64,000 nucleotides of DNA from Lachnospiraceae bacterium (GTDB lineage Bacteria; Bacillota; Clostridia; Lachnospirales; Lachnospiraceae): assembly GCA_017399445.1 (NCBI GenBank), contig JAFQCM010000089.1, positions 79,932-143,931 of the forward strand. The letters run 5' to 3'. The first letter of the stretch is position 1; every line of letters begins with the position of its first letter. The notes under the pieces are model-generated. The model made no database searches. It had not been told where the DNA came from and worked only from the letters and a program-made list of their open reading frames with translations. Positions 27,065 through 35,057 of this stretch are shown here, one piece after another. Made by a program: the position numbers and the translations under genes.

Positions 27065-27972
27065 CAGAGTTTCAAAAAATAGTAAAAGGTTTTGCTGTTG
27101 CTTTTGCCATCTTTTTAACCATATCCATTGTAGGTGGGATTTTTTCTGCCATTAGTTTTGGAATTGGCGGGCTTAACTGGATTGGAAATCAAAATGAAAG
27201 TAATGCTGGAGAAAATGAGGAACAGTTGAATTTTTATGATGCAGATAAAGTGAAAAGTATTAAACTAGAGCAGGTTGCCTGCAACATTGAAATTGTGGAA
27301 GGTGAAGAATTCAGCGTTTTCTCACAAAATATTACATCGTATAAGGAAAAATTGAGCAGTAATGGAGTATTAAAAATAGAAAATGATAGTTTACCATTCT
27401 TTTCTTTTGGGAAACAAATCAATGGAAAAACTGCTAAAATTGTAATCACTGTTCCAAAAGAAACAGATATAAAAAAAATCACTATTGGTGGTGGAGCCGG
27501 CAATATGAAATTGGAAAATATTGCTGCAGATAAGTTAGAAATTGATGCAGGGGCCGGTAACATAAATTTAAATGAAGTGAAAAGCAGTGAACTAGATATT
27601 GATGGTGGCGCTGGCAATATAGAAGGAAAGACCATCACAGCAGACAAAGTAGAAATTGATGCAGGAGTTGGAAATGTAGAATTTTATGAAGTAAACTTCG
27701 CTGACATTGATCTGGATTGTGGTATGGGAAATGTAAAAATTTCAGGTACAGTAGAAGGTGACAATAAGATTGACTGTGGTGTAGGTGAAGTGGAAATTTT
27801 ACTTGAAGATGAAATTGAAGAATATGATTTCTCTGTTGATAGTGGAGTGGGAAATATTAGCATTGACGGTAAAAAGTATGGAGAGGTAAATCATACCAAC
27901 AGTGCTGCCAATCATTCTTTTGATATTGATGGTGGAGTTGGAAATTGTACTATTAAAGAAATAAACGAATAA
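27061..27972 (+). CDS. DUF4097 family beta-repeat protein (second copy)
   Basis: The 303-residue protein has a membrane helix at residues about 12-33 and then a DUF4097 domain of short beta repeats with GAGN and GVGN turns (GGGAGNMKLEN, DAGAGNINLNE, DAGVGNVEFYE, SGVGNISIDG). The repeats come about every 20 residues, which suggests a beta-helix. It is translationally coupled to the LiaF-like gene by ATGA and ends at a strong terminator. It resembles the protein at 5769-6713 in architecture, so two parallel envelope modules exist in the window. Function unknown. Confidence 0.86.
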   Translation: MTEFQKIVKGFAVAFAIFLTISIVGGIFSAISFGIGGLNWIGNQNESNAGENEEQLNFYDADKVKSIKLEQVACNIEIVEGEEFSVFSQNITSYKEKLSSNGVLKIENDSLPFFSFGKQINGKTAKIVITVPKETDIKKITIGGGAGNMKLENIAADKLEIDAGAGNINLNEVKSSELDIDGGAGNIEGKTITADKVEIDAGVGNVEFYEVNFADIDLDCGMGNVKISGTVEGDNKIDCGVGEVEILLEDEIEEYDFSVDSGVGNISIDGKKYGEVNHTNSAANHSFDIDGGVGNCTIKEINE

Positions 27973-28006
27973 AAAAACATTAGATAGAAAACATAGAATA
28001 GAAAAG

Positions 28007-28051
28007 ATACCATGAGTAAAGTTGATAATATGCTTTACTCATGGTATTTGC
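28007..28051 (+). terminator. Terminator after the LiaF-like/DUF4097 pair
   Basis: ATACCATGAGTAAAG (28007-28021) and CTTTACTCATGGTAT (28033-28047) form a perfect 15-bp stem with an 11-base loop, followed by a T-rich stretch. Confidence 0.85.
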
Positions 28052-28106
28052 TTTTCTTAAATGGATATTCAAGAAGTTTCCAGTAAAAAATCTAATATTA
28101 AAATTA

Positions 28107-28135
28107 TTGCTAACATTCACTATATTTGCTATAAT
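28107..28135 (+). promoter_or_regulatory. Promoter of the parvulin lipoprotein gene
   Basis: TTGCTA at 28107-28112, a 17-base spacer and TATAAT at 28130-28135. A leader of about 150 bases to the ATG at 28292 shows no obvious structure. Confidence 0.65.
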
Positions 28136-28291
28136 TTACTAGTTATCATTGAGAAGAAAAGTATATTTGAGGTAACCGTTCAGCTATAGTATACAAAATA
28201 AGTGGATTGTATTTATGGAAAAATGCACTGATATTGCATGTTATGAGTGGAAATGTTACCATTTGATATAAGTTTAGGAGAGTATAAATAG

Positions 28292-29320
28292 ATGAGAAAA
28301 ATCAAAAAAATAGCGACATGTTTACTCTGTGGCTTGCTTACATTCAGTACTTTTACTGCCTGTGGCAGCAATTCTACCATATTTATGGGAAGACTTTCAG
28401 ATACAGAGGTATTTCGTATTGGGGATAATATATGTACCTTGCCGGAACTGAAAGTATATTTAACTACAGCTCAAAAACAATATGAAAACGTGTTGGGTGT
28501 AGATATGTGGGAACAGGATTTTGGAGGAGTAACACTGGAAGCCTATTTAAAAGAAAATATTTTAGGTCAGATTGCCCAGATAAAAAGTATGACATTATTA
28601 GCAGAAGAGTATGGAGTAACACTGACAGAGGAAGAAGAAAAGAAGGTGCAAAAAGCTGCAAATAAGTATTTTACTTCCTTAAATGAAAAAGAGATTAAGT
28701 ATATGGAAATAGACGAAGAAACAGTAGCTTCTCTTTACAGGGAATATGCATTGGCAAATAAAGTGTATGAAGAAATCACCCGAAATGTAGATACAGAGGT
28801 TAGTGATGATGAAGCAAGAAAAATTACAGTACAGCAGATTTTATTTGCTTTTGATGAAGAATCTAGTGAAAGTACCAAAAACAACCAATATAAGAAGGCT
28901 CAGGAAGTTTTAAGTCAGGTGAAAGCACAAGGGGCAGATTTTGGTAATATTGCAGAAAAAAATAGTGAAGATGAAACTGTAGAATACACTTTTGGAAAAG
29001 GTGAAAAAGAACAGCCGTTAGAAGATGCTGCATTCAACATGGAAAATAACCAGATTAGTGATATTATTGAAACTTCTTATGGTTATATAATTATCAAATG
29101 TATCAGCAATTTTGACAGAGCAGAAACAGATGCCAATAAAGATGAAATTGTGGAAAAAAGAAAAACAGAAGCATTTGATGCTGTATACGATGAATTTGTA
29201 GAACAACAGGCATCTCAGTTTAATGATGAGCTTTGGGCAGAAATCACCTTTACAGACGATAAAGAGATTAGTAATATGACTTTTTTTGAGGTATTTAATG
29301 ATATTTGGGGAAAAGAATAG
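28292..29320 (+). CDS. Peptidyl-prolyl cis-trans isomerase lipoprotein (PrsA/parvulin type)
   Basis: The 342-residue protein has a lipoprotein signal (TFSTFTACGSNS; lipidated Cys near residue 25), a SurA-like helical N-domain, and a parvulin domain near residues 175-275 (ITVQQILFAF, ADFGNIAEKNSED, ISDIIETSYGYIIIKC). PrsA-type lipoproteins fold exported proteins at the outer face of the membrane. TAGGAGAG supports the start. It has its own promoter and terminator. The parvulin core is shorter and less conserved than in Bacillus PrsA, so activity is likely but not certain. Confidence 0.87.
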   Translation: MRKIKKIATCLLCGLLTFSTFTACGSNSTIFMGRLSDTEVFRIGDNICTLPELKVYLTTAQKQYENVLGVDMWEQDFGGVTLEAYLKENILGQIAQIKSMTLLAEEYGVTLTEEEEKKVQKAANKYFTSLNEKEIKYMEIDEETVASLYREYALANKVYEEITRNVDTEVSDDEARKITVQQILFAFDEESSESTKNNQYKKAQEVLSQVKAQGADFGNIAEKNSEDETVEYTFGKGEKEQPLEDAAFNMENNQISDIIETSYGYIIIKCISNFDRAETDANKDEIVEKRKTEAFDAVYDEFVEQQASQFNDELWAEITFTDDKEISNMTFFEVFNDIWGKE

Positions 29321-29380
29321 GTGGAGATATTTACCAAGTAGTAAGATATGATATAAAAAACTTAATTAAAATCAAAGGAA

Positions 29381-29415
29381 AATCAAGGTAGAGAGAGCTA
29401 TCTTGATTTTTTTTA
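29381..29415 (+). terminator. Terminator after the parvulin gene
   Basis: AATCAAGGTAG pairs with CTATCTTGATT around an AGAGAG loop, and a T8 run follows. Confidence 0.88.
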
Positions 29416-29457
29416 TTTGAAACTAAATAAAGTGCAATGTGTTTCCAAGTATTTCCA

Positions 29458-29486
29458 TTGACACTAACAGTGGGAAATGATACTAT
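29458..29486 (+). promoter_or_regulatory. Strong promoter of the nitrogenase-like operon
   Basis: A consensus TTGACA at 29458-29463, a 17-base spacer and TACTAT at 29481-29486, 80 bases before the first ATG. Confidence 0.85.
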
Positions 29487-29493
29487 CATATGC

Positions 29494-29554
29494 AGTTAGC
29501 ACGAGCTAACTAATTTTTTGAAACATGAGTTAGAAAATACTAACAAAAATTAGT
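29494..29554 (+). promoter_or_regulatory. Dyads in the leader of the nitrogenase-like operon
   Basis: AGTTAGC (29494-29500) and GCTAACT (29505-29511) form a dyad placed at about +1 and followed by a T6 run. A second set, GTTAG (29529-29533), ACTAAC (29539-29544) and TTAGT (29550-29554), allows two exclusive pairings just before the AAGGAG ribosome site. It could be an operator, an attenuator or both. The TTAG/CTAA half-sites are reminiscent of metalloregulator boxes but match no exact consensus. Confidence 0.5.
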
Positions 29555-29566
29555 AAGGAGTAATAT

Positions 29567-30355
29567 ATGATTAAAATTGCTATTTATGGAAAGGGTGGTA
29601 TTGGAAAATCCACAACCACTTCAAACTTATCAGCAGCATTAAGTGACTTAGGGTACAAGGTAATGCAGATTGGATGTGATCCGAAATCTGATTCCACCAA
29701 GTGTCTAATGGGAGGAGTGAAAATACCAACAGTTCTTGACAAAATCAGAGAAAAAGGACCAGAAGGTGTGGAATTGGAAGATATCGTATTTCAAGGATAT
29801 AATGGCATTCTATGTGTAGAAGCCGGAGGTCCAACACCGGGAATTGGGTGTGCAGGGAGAGGTATTATTACTGCATTTGAAAAATTGGAAGAACTAGGCG
29901 GATATGAACATTATGAACCGGACATTGTACTTTACGATGTATTAGGCGACGTAGTATGTGGCGGTTTTGCAATGCCAATCCGAGGCGGTTATGCAGACCA
30001 TGTATTTATAGTCACATCGGGAGAAATGATGGCGTTATATGCAGCATCTAATATAGCCAGTGCAGTACATAATTTTGGAAAGCGTGGCTATGCAAAAATG
30101 TCAGGTATTATTTTAAATTCTCGTAATGTGGAAAATGAAGAAGCAATTGTTCGAAAAGCTGCAGAAGAAATGGAAGAAACTGTACTTAGTATTATTCCAA
30201 GGGATAAAGCAGTTCAGACGGCAGAAGACCAGGGAAAAACCGTAATTGAAGCATTGCCGGAAAGTACTATGGCAGATGCTTATCGGGAACTGGCAAAAAA
30301 AGTATTGGAGGTAAGTGGAAATGAGTTGTTGTTGCACCACAGAAAATGTGTTTGA
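29567..30355 (+). CDS. NifH-like iron protein (nitrogenase-like reductase ATPase)
   Basis: The 262-residue protein is a NifH/BchL/CfbC-type ATP-dependent electron donor. It has the P-loop GKGGIGKST at residues 8-16, a switch Asp in [10 protein letters not shown], and both cysteines that bind the 4Fe-4S cluster of the dimer: GIGCAGRGI and [14 protein letters not shown]. The Arg after the first Cys matches the nitrogenase reductase site. It should bind MgATP and pass single low-potential electrons to the component-1-like pair encoded next. AAGGAG supports the start. Similarity is to the whole NifH superfamily; by context it is neither a nitrogen-fixation nor a bacteriochlorophyll gene. Confidence 0.93.
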   Translation: MIKIAIYGKGGIGKSTTTSNLSAALSDLGYKVMQIGCDPKSDSTKCLMGGVKIPTVLDKIREKGPEGVELEDIVFQGYNGILCVEAGGPTPGIGCAGRGIITAFEKLEELGGYEHYEPDIVLYDVLGDVVCGGFAMPIRGGYADHVFIVTSGEMMALYAASNIASAVHNFGKRGYAKMSGIILNSRNVENEEAIVRKAAEEMEETVLSIIPRDKAVQTAEDQGKTVIEALPESTMADAYRELAKKVLEVSGNELLLHHRKCV

Positions 30356-31598
30356 GAATTCGTTGCACTATTCATCACCGGCACACGGTGGCTGGGGTGT
30401 GCTTAAGATGGGACATCTGATTCCAGAAAGTTATACATTGTTTGTAAGTCCTGCTGCCTGTGGACGGCATGGTGCCTTGGCTGCCAGAATGGAAAACAGA
30501 AAAAACAGGGTATCCTATCTTTTTTTAAGCGAAGATGATATTGTATCCGGGGGCTATGAAGATTTGTTAATTCAGTCAGTGGAAAAGCTTATAAAGCACC
30601 TGGAAAAGTGTCACAATGTTCCGAAAGTATTAACACTTTTTGTTAGTTGTATTGATGATTTGTTAGGAACTGACCACGATGCTTTAATTCGGGAATTATC
30701 TAAGATATATCCCCATATTCGTTTTATTTTTTGCCATATGAATCCTACTTCTACAGATACAGGAGTTCCACCGGCAGTAAATATTCAGAATAAAAATTAT
30801 AGTCTTTTAGATGTAGCAAAGGAAAGGGATGGTGGAGTTAACATTATTGGTAATCTGGCACCACTTCGTTCCAATGGAGAATTGTTTCAGATACTTAGTG
30901 ACATGGAGGTATCGAAAATCAGACACATATCTGATTATGATACTTTTGCAGGCTATCAGGAAATGGCAAGAAGTTGTCTGAATCTAGTAGTAACACCAAC
31001 TGGAAAATATGCATCTTCTCAAATGGAAAAAAAACATGGAATACCGTATGAAATGGCGCTGACCTCTTTCCAGACAGAATGTGTGAAAGAAACTTATGAA
31101 AAAATTGCGAAGAAATTAGGAAAGTTATGTCCGCAGGTTTTGACTTATGAAACAAAAGCGGTAGAAGCTTTAAAGAAAGTAGCAGAAACTTTAAATGGCA
31201 TGCCAGTTATTATTGATGGAGAAGCTATTGTAAGACCATTTGATTTAGCAAAAGCATTATTACAGTCTGGAATTAATGTACAGTGTGTATTTGAACAGAA
31301 ATTAATTCCATCAGATAAAGAAAATTATCAGTGGGTTATGGAACATTATCCGGATATGACAATTTTACAGCCACAGAATCCAAAAGTGACAGTGCTGGAA
31401 AAATTCCAGGGTGAATGCTTATCCATTGGATACAGTGCTGCCTACATTACAGGGGCAAAGCATGTGGTGGACATTGCAGGACAGCATGGACTATATGGAT
31501 ATCAAGGAATCATTGATTTGGCAGAGATGATGGAAAAAGCAGCGAAAGAAACTGCTGACTTGAAGAAGTTATTAGATGAAGCAGTGATTGTAGTATAA
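30321..31598 (+). CDS. Nitrogenase component-1-like subunit A (NifD/NflD-like)
   Basis: The protein (425 residues from ATG 30321) is a nitrogenase component 1 homologue. GGAGG lies 9 bases before ATG 30321; a GTG at 30315 is too close to it. The gene overlaps the iron-protein gene by 35 bases. It begins MSCCCTTE, with three successive cysteines. At P-cluster positions it has Cys47 (SPAACGRHG) and Cys110 ([11 protein letters not shown]), while the first position is His22 (SPAHGGWG). The FeMo-co ligand region reads [14 protein letters not shown], with no Cys. The C-terminus keeps the [15 protein letters not shown] helix. It probably pairs with subunit B and binds an Fe-S cluster, not FeMo-co. 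Substrate unknown. Confidence 0.88.
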   Translation: MSCCCTTENVFENSLHYSSPAHGGWGVLKMGHLIPESYTLFVSPAACGRHGALAARMENRKNRVSYLFLSEDDIVSGGYEDLLIQSVEKLIKHLEKCHNVPKVLTLFVSCIDDLLGTDHDALIRELSKIYPHIRFIFCHMNPTSTDTGVPPAVNIQNKNYSLLDVAKERDGGVNIIGNLAPLRSNGELFQILSDMEVSKIRHISDYDTFAGYQEMARSCLNLVVTPTGKYASSQMEKKHGIPYEMALTSFQTECVKETYEKIAKKLGKLCPQVLTYETKAVEALKKVAETLNGMPVIIDGEAIVRPFDLAKALLQSGINVQCVFEQKLIPSDKENYQWVMEHYPDMTILQPQNPKVTVLEKFQGECLSIGYSAAYITGAKHVVDIAGQHGLYGYQGIIDLAEMMEKAAKETADLKKLLDEAVIVV

Positions 31599-31622
31599 AA
31601 ATGTAAACAGATGGAGGAAGAA

Positions 31623-32777
31623 ATGGAACAATTATGGATAACCCTTCCGGCTCTGGCACCGGATTATTCGGGCGTATGTTCTGCCATGTTTGACTTAGGC
31701 GGTATCTGCGTCATTCATGATGCATCTGGGTGTACCGGAAATTATACAGGATATGATGAACCAAGATGGTATGGAAGCAGTTCAAAGATTTTCTGCTCAG
31801 GACTAAGAGAAATTGATGCAGTGCTGGGACGGGATGACAAATTGATTGATAATGTAATAAAGGCAGGAGAATTAATTGACCCAACCATGTATACTGTGAT
31901 TGGAAGTCCGGTTCCGATGGTTATTGGTTCTGACATGAAAGGAATTGCCTACGAAATAGAAGAAAAAACGGGAGTTCCTTCCTTTGGATTTGATACCAAT
32001 GGACTTGGTCTTTACAACAAAGGAGTATCTATGGCAATGTGTGAATTAATCCGTAGATTTGCAAAAAAGAAGGAAGAAAAAATTTCCAGAGGAATTAATA
32101 TTTTAGGCACCACACCATTAGATTTATCAGCCAACAGTAATGCAGATGATTTAAATGAGAAAGTGGAAAGTTTTGGATTTCAGATAGTAGGACGTATGAT
32201 GATGGGGGCTAAAATTCAGCAGATTGAAGATTTAGCAAAAGCAGAGATTAATCTGGTGGTTACGGAATCCGGAATGGAAGCTGCAAAATTATTAAAGCGC
32301 AAATTTGGAATCCCTTATGTAGTAGGAATGCCTGTTGGAAACGAAATGGATGTATGGGAAGCTTTGGAACAGACTTTGCAGGATAAAGCAGACCGAGTGG
32401 TGTGCAATGAAGGCGAGGATGGAGATATCTTAATTGTAGGAGAGCAGGTGTTAGCCAACAGCATTCGAAGATCAATTCTTAATAAAAATCCACAGGCAAA
32501 AGTCTGTGTAGGAAGTATGTTTGGCTTAAATAAACAGATTGCCGGTAAAGGAGATTTGAATATTCCAGGGGAAGAATCTTTGGTGGAATTATTATATTCT
32601 GGAAAGTACAAAGTATTGGTGGGGGACCCGCTGATGGAAGATTTATTATCAGAGAAGTGTAATGTGAGAATGGTAAAACTTCCACATGTAGCTTTATCTA
32701 GTAAATTGTATTGGGATGAAGCGGTACATTTTCTTAGAGAGGAAATGGACCAGCTAATTGAAGAAATCATAAAATGA
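31623..32777 (+). CDS. Nitrogenase component-1-like subunit B (NifK/NifE-like)
   Basis: The protein (384 residues from ATG 31623, behind GGAGGAAGAA; an ATG at 31611 is inside that site) is a second component 1 homologue. Cys19 (DYSGVCSAM) and Cys37 (HDASGCTGN) match the first two P-cluster cysteines. The third position is Ser in VIGSPVPMVIGSD. Further cysteines are Cys29 and Cys58 (KIFCSGLREID, a conserved segment of the family). The cofactor region reads NLVVTESGMEAAKLL, without Cys. With subunit A this gives four ligands, enough for one bridging 4Fe-4S cluster as in DPOR-like enzymes. The importer genes follow in the same operon. Confidence 0.88.
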   Translation: MEQLWITLPALAPDYSGVCSAMFDLGGICVIHDASGCTGNYTGYDEPRWYGSSSKIFCSGLREIDAVLGRDDKLIDNVIKAGELIDPTMYTVIGSPVPMVIGSDMKGIAYEIEEKTGVPSFGFDTNGLGLYNKGVSMAMCELIRRFAKKKEEKISRGINILGTTPLDLSANSNADDLNEKVESFGFQIVGRMMMGAKIQQIEDLAKAEINLVVTESGMEAAKLLKRKFGIPYVVGMPVGNEMDVWEALEQTLQDKADRVVCNEGEDGDILIVGEQVLANSIRRSILNKNPQAKVCVGSMFGLNKQIAGKGDLNIPGEESLVELLYSGKYKVLVGDPLMEDLLSEKCNVRMVKLPHVALSSKLYWDEAVHFLREEMDQLIEEIIK

Positions 32778-32799
32778 TTTAAGGAGAAAGAAAGAGATT

Positions 32800-33990
32800 A
32801 TGAAAAAAATTAAAAAGTTAATGCTGATGTGCCTACTGACAGGAACTATGATAGTGGCTACAGGATGTGGTGCATCAGAACAGGCAGCAAAAGAAAATAC
32901 AAATACAGAAACGTTAGAAGTTACTGAAACAGCAGAAACTACAGAGAAATCAGAAACTTCTGAAACAGAAGAAGTGAAAGAGGAAACAGAAGGAACAACA
33001 GAAGAAACAGACAATAAAAAAATCGTAATTGAAGATCAATTAGGAAAAACCATTGAGTTAGATGGGGTACCTGAAAAAGTAGCTACTACCATTATGCCAT
33101 TTCCTTATATTTACTATGCAGTAGTGGGAAATTCTGATAATTTGATTGGATGTAATCCATCTTCCATTACAGCTTATGAAAACAGTGCATTGAAATATAT
33201 GTATCCTAAATTGGCAAATGCTAATACACACTTCGTAGATACCAGCTTTGTGGTAAATGTGGAAGAATTATTAAAATTAGAGCCGGATGTAGTATTCCAG
33301 TGGAACTATATGGAAGAAGAAATTGAAAAAATGGAAACTGCTGGAATTAAGGTGGTGGCATTACAGTATGGTACTTTGGAAGACTTAGAAACCTGGATCC
33401 GTATTATTGGAACCATGTTTGATAAAGAAGAAAGAGCTGAAGAATTGATTACTTATTTCCATGCAAATGTAGCGGAAGTAGAAGAAAAAGTGGGCACCTT
33501 ATCTATGGAAGATTATGAAAATATCCTGATTTTATCAGATAATCTGAAAGTAAATGGTGCAGGATTTTATGAATACTGGGTGGAAAAAAGTGGTGCGATT
33601 AATCCGGCAGGAGATTTGTCCGGCGAAGCATTAAATGTAAATATGGAGCAGATTTATGAATGGAATCCAAGTATTATTTACATTGGAAACTTTACTGATT
33701 TACAGCCTTCTGACTTAATGGAAAATAAATTAGAAGGTCAAGACTGGTCTGTAGTAGACGCAGTAAAAAATGGTCAGGTATATAAAATTCCAATTGGTGG
33801 TTACCGTTGGGATCCACCTGGGGTAGAAACACCATTAATGATAAAATGGCTTGCAAAAATTCAGCATCCGGAATTATTTGAAGATATGGATATGAGAGAA
33901 GAAGTATCAGAATTTTATAAAGAAGTATACAATTTTGAATTAACAGAAGAAATGCTGGATGAAATATTAGCAGATACTCAGGATTTCTAA
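32800..33990 (+). CDS. Class III ABC importer substrate-binding lipoprotein
   Basis: The 396-residue protein has a lipoprotein signal (TMIVATGCGAS; Cys near residue 23), a long Thr/Glu-rich linker (about residues 28-72) and a periplasmic-binding fold of the BtuF/FhuD/MolA class (IVIEDQLGKTIELDGVPEKV, then ELLKLEPDVVFQW and VKNGQVYKIPIGG). The segment YRWDPPGVETPLMIKWLA near the C-terminus is distinctive. Such proteins bind siderophores, haem, corrinoids or metal oxyanions outside the cell. The ligand here is unknown. TTAAGGAGAAAG supports the start. It follows the nitrogenase-like subunits by 22 bases. Confidence 0.9.
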   Translation: MKKIKKLMLMCLLTGTMIVATGCGASEQAAKENTNTETLEVTETAETTEKSETSETEEVKEETEGTTEETDNKKIVIEDQLGKTIELDGVPEKVATTIMPFPYIYYAVVGNSDNLIGCNPSSITAYENSALKYMYPKLANANTHFVDTSFVVNVEELLKLEPDVVFQWNYMEEEIEKMETAGIKVVALQYGTLEDLETWIRIIGTMFDKEERAEELITYFHANVAEVEEKVGTLSMEDYENILILSDNLKVNGAGFYEYWVEKSGAINPAGDLSGEALNVNMEQIYEWNPSIIYIGNFTDLQPSDLMENKLEGQDWSVVDAVKNGQVYKIPIGGYRWDPPGVETPLMIKWLAKIQHPELFEDMDMREEVSEFYKEVYNFELTEEMLDEILADTQDF

Positions 33991-34004
33991 GTGAAAGGCA
34001 GAAA

Positions 34005-35033
34005 ATGGAAACAAAAAAATCATTTTTAAAAAATATATATTCTAAAATTTTTATTATGATAGGCTTGCTTATTGCTGCATTTTTCTTTTCTATGTGTATT
34101 GGAAGATATTCTATTACCCCAGCAGAAGTGGTGGAGATTATTTTTTCACATATTTTCGGAGCTGGTGGAGAAATTGACCCTATTCGGTTTAATGTTGTAA
34201 TGCAGGTGCGTTTACCAAGAATTTTACTTAGTATTATTATAGGCGCCGGACTGGCTTGTTCCGGTGCCGCTTATCAGTGTTTGTTTGGAAATCCATTGGT
34301 AAGTCCGGATATTTTGGGAGTTTCCGCAGGAGCAGGTTTTGGAGCGGCTTTGGGAATTTTATTTTCCGCAAGTGCTTTTGTGATTCAAAGTCAGGCATTA
34401 TTATTTGGAATTATTGCGGTAGCAATGGTATTACTCATATCCAGAGTCCGGAAAAAAACAGAACTTTTTATGCTGGTGTTATCAGGAGTGATTGTCAGTG
34501 CTTTGTTTGAAGCTTTGGTTTCCCTTATCAAATATGTGGCAGACCCACAGGATAAACTACCAGCCATTGTAGTATGGCTAATGGGAAGTCTGGCTTCTGC
34601 TTCTTATCAAAAAGTAGTAATTGCAGCAGTAACCATAATTCCATGTATTATCGTGTTATTTGTGTTGCGATGGAAGATGAATCTGTTATCTTTAGAAGAA
34701 GAAGAGGCCCGCTCTTTAGGAGTAAATGTGGAAAGACTAAGAGTTGTAATCATTATAGTATCTACGTTAATGACAGCAGTATCAGTATCTTTATGTGGAA
34801 TTATTGGGTGGATTGGACTTGTGATACCACATATAGGAAGATTTTGTATTGGAAATGACCACAGAGGTTTGATTCCGGCTTGTACCATTCTTGGAGCAGT
34901 GTATCTGCTTTTCGTGGATGGAATTGCAAGAACCATGACGGCAGCGGAATTGCCACTGTCTATTTTAACAGCAATTATAGGTGCACCATTTTTTGCCTAT
35001 ATGCTTAGAAAAACGATAGGTGAAAAAGGTTAA
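34005..35033 (+). CDS. FecCD-family ABC importer permease
   Basis: The 342-residue protein is a BtuC/FecCD/MolB-type permease with about ten membrane helices. Family motifs are RLPRILLSIIIGAGLACSGAA, GNPLVSPDILGVSAGAGFGA, LSLEEEEARSLGV (ATPase coupling region) and GWIGLVIPHIGR. It probably forms a homodimer with two copies of the ATPase encoded next. The ribosome site is weak (GAAAGGC). It is the fifth gene of the operon. Substrate cannot be read from the permease. Confidence 0.94.
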   Translation: METKKSFLKNIYSKIFIMIGLLIAAFFFSMCIGRYSITPAEVVEIIFSHIFGAGGEIDPIRFNVVMQVRLPRILLSIIIGAGLACSGAAYQCLFGNPLVSPDILGVSAGAGFGAALGILFSASAFVIQSQALLFGIIAVAMVLLISRVRKKTELFMLVLSGVIVSALFEALVSLIKYVADPQDKLPAIVVWLMGSLASASYQKVVIAAVTIIPCIIVLFVLRWKMNLLSLEEEEARSLGVNVERLRVVIIIVSTLMTAVSVSLCGIIGWIGLVIPHIGRFCIGNDHRGLIPACTILGAVYLLFVDGIARTMTAAELPLSILTAIIGAPFFAYMLRKTIGEKG

Positions 35034-35057
35034 AAGAAAAGAAAGGCTTGGTATCAT

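Noticed and set aside
29494..29511. A DtxR/IdeR iron box
   Set aside because: Only TTAG/CTAA half-sites agree. The full 19-base consensus with its spacing is absent.
29567..32777. A genuine nitrogen-fixing nitrogenase (nifHDK)
   Set aside because: Subunits are short (about 425 and 384 residues), lack the full P-cluster cysteine set and the FeMo-co cysteine, and no nifB/E/N genes are present.
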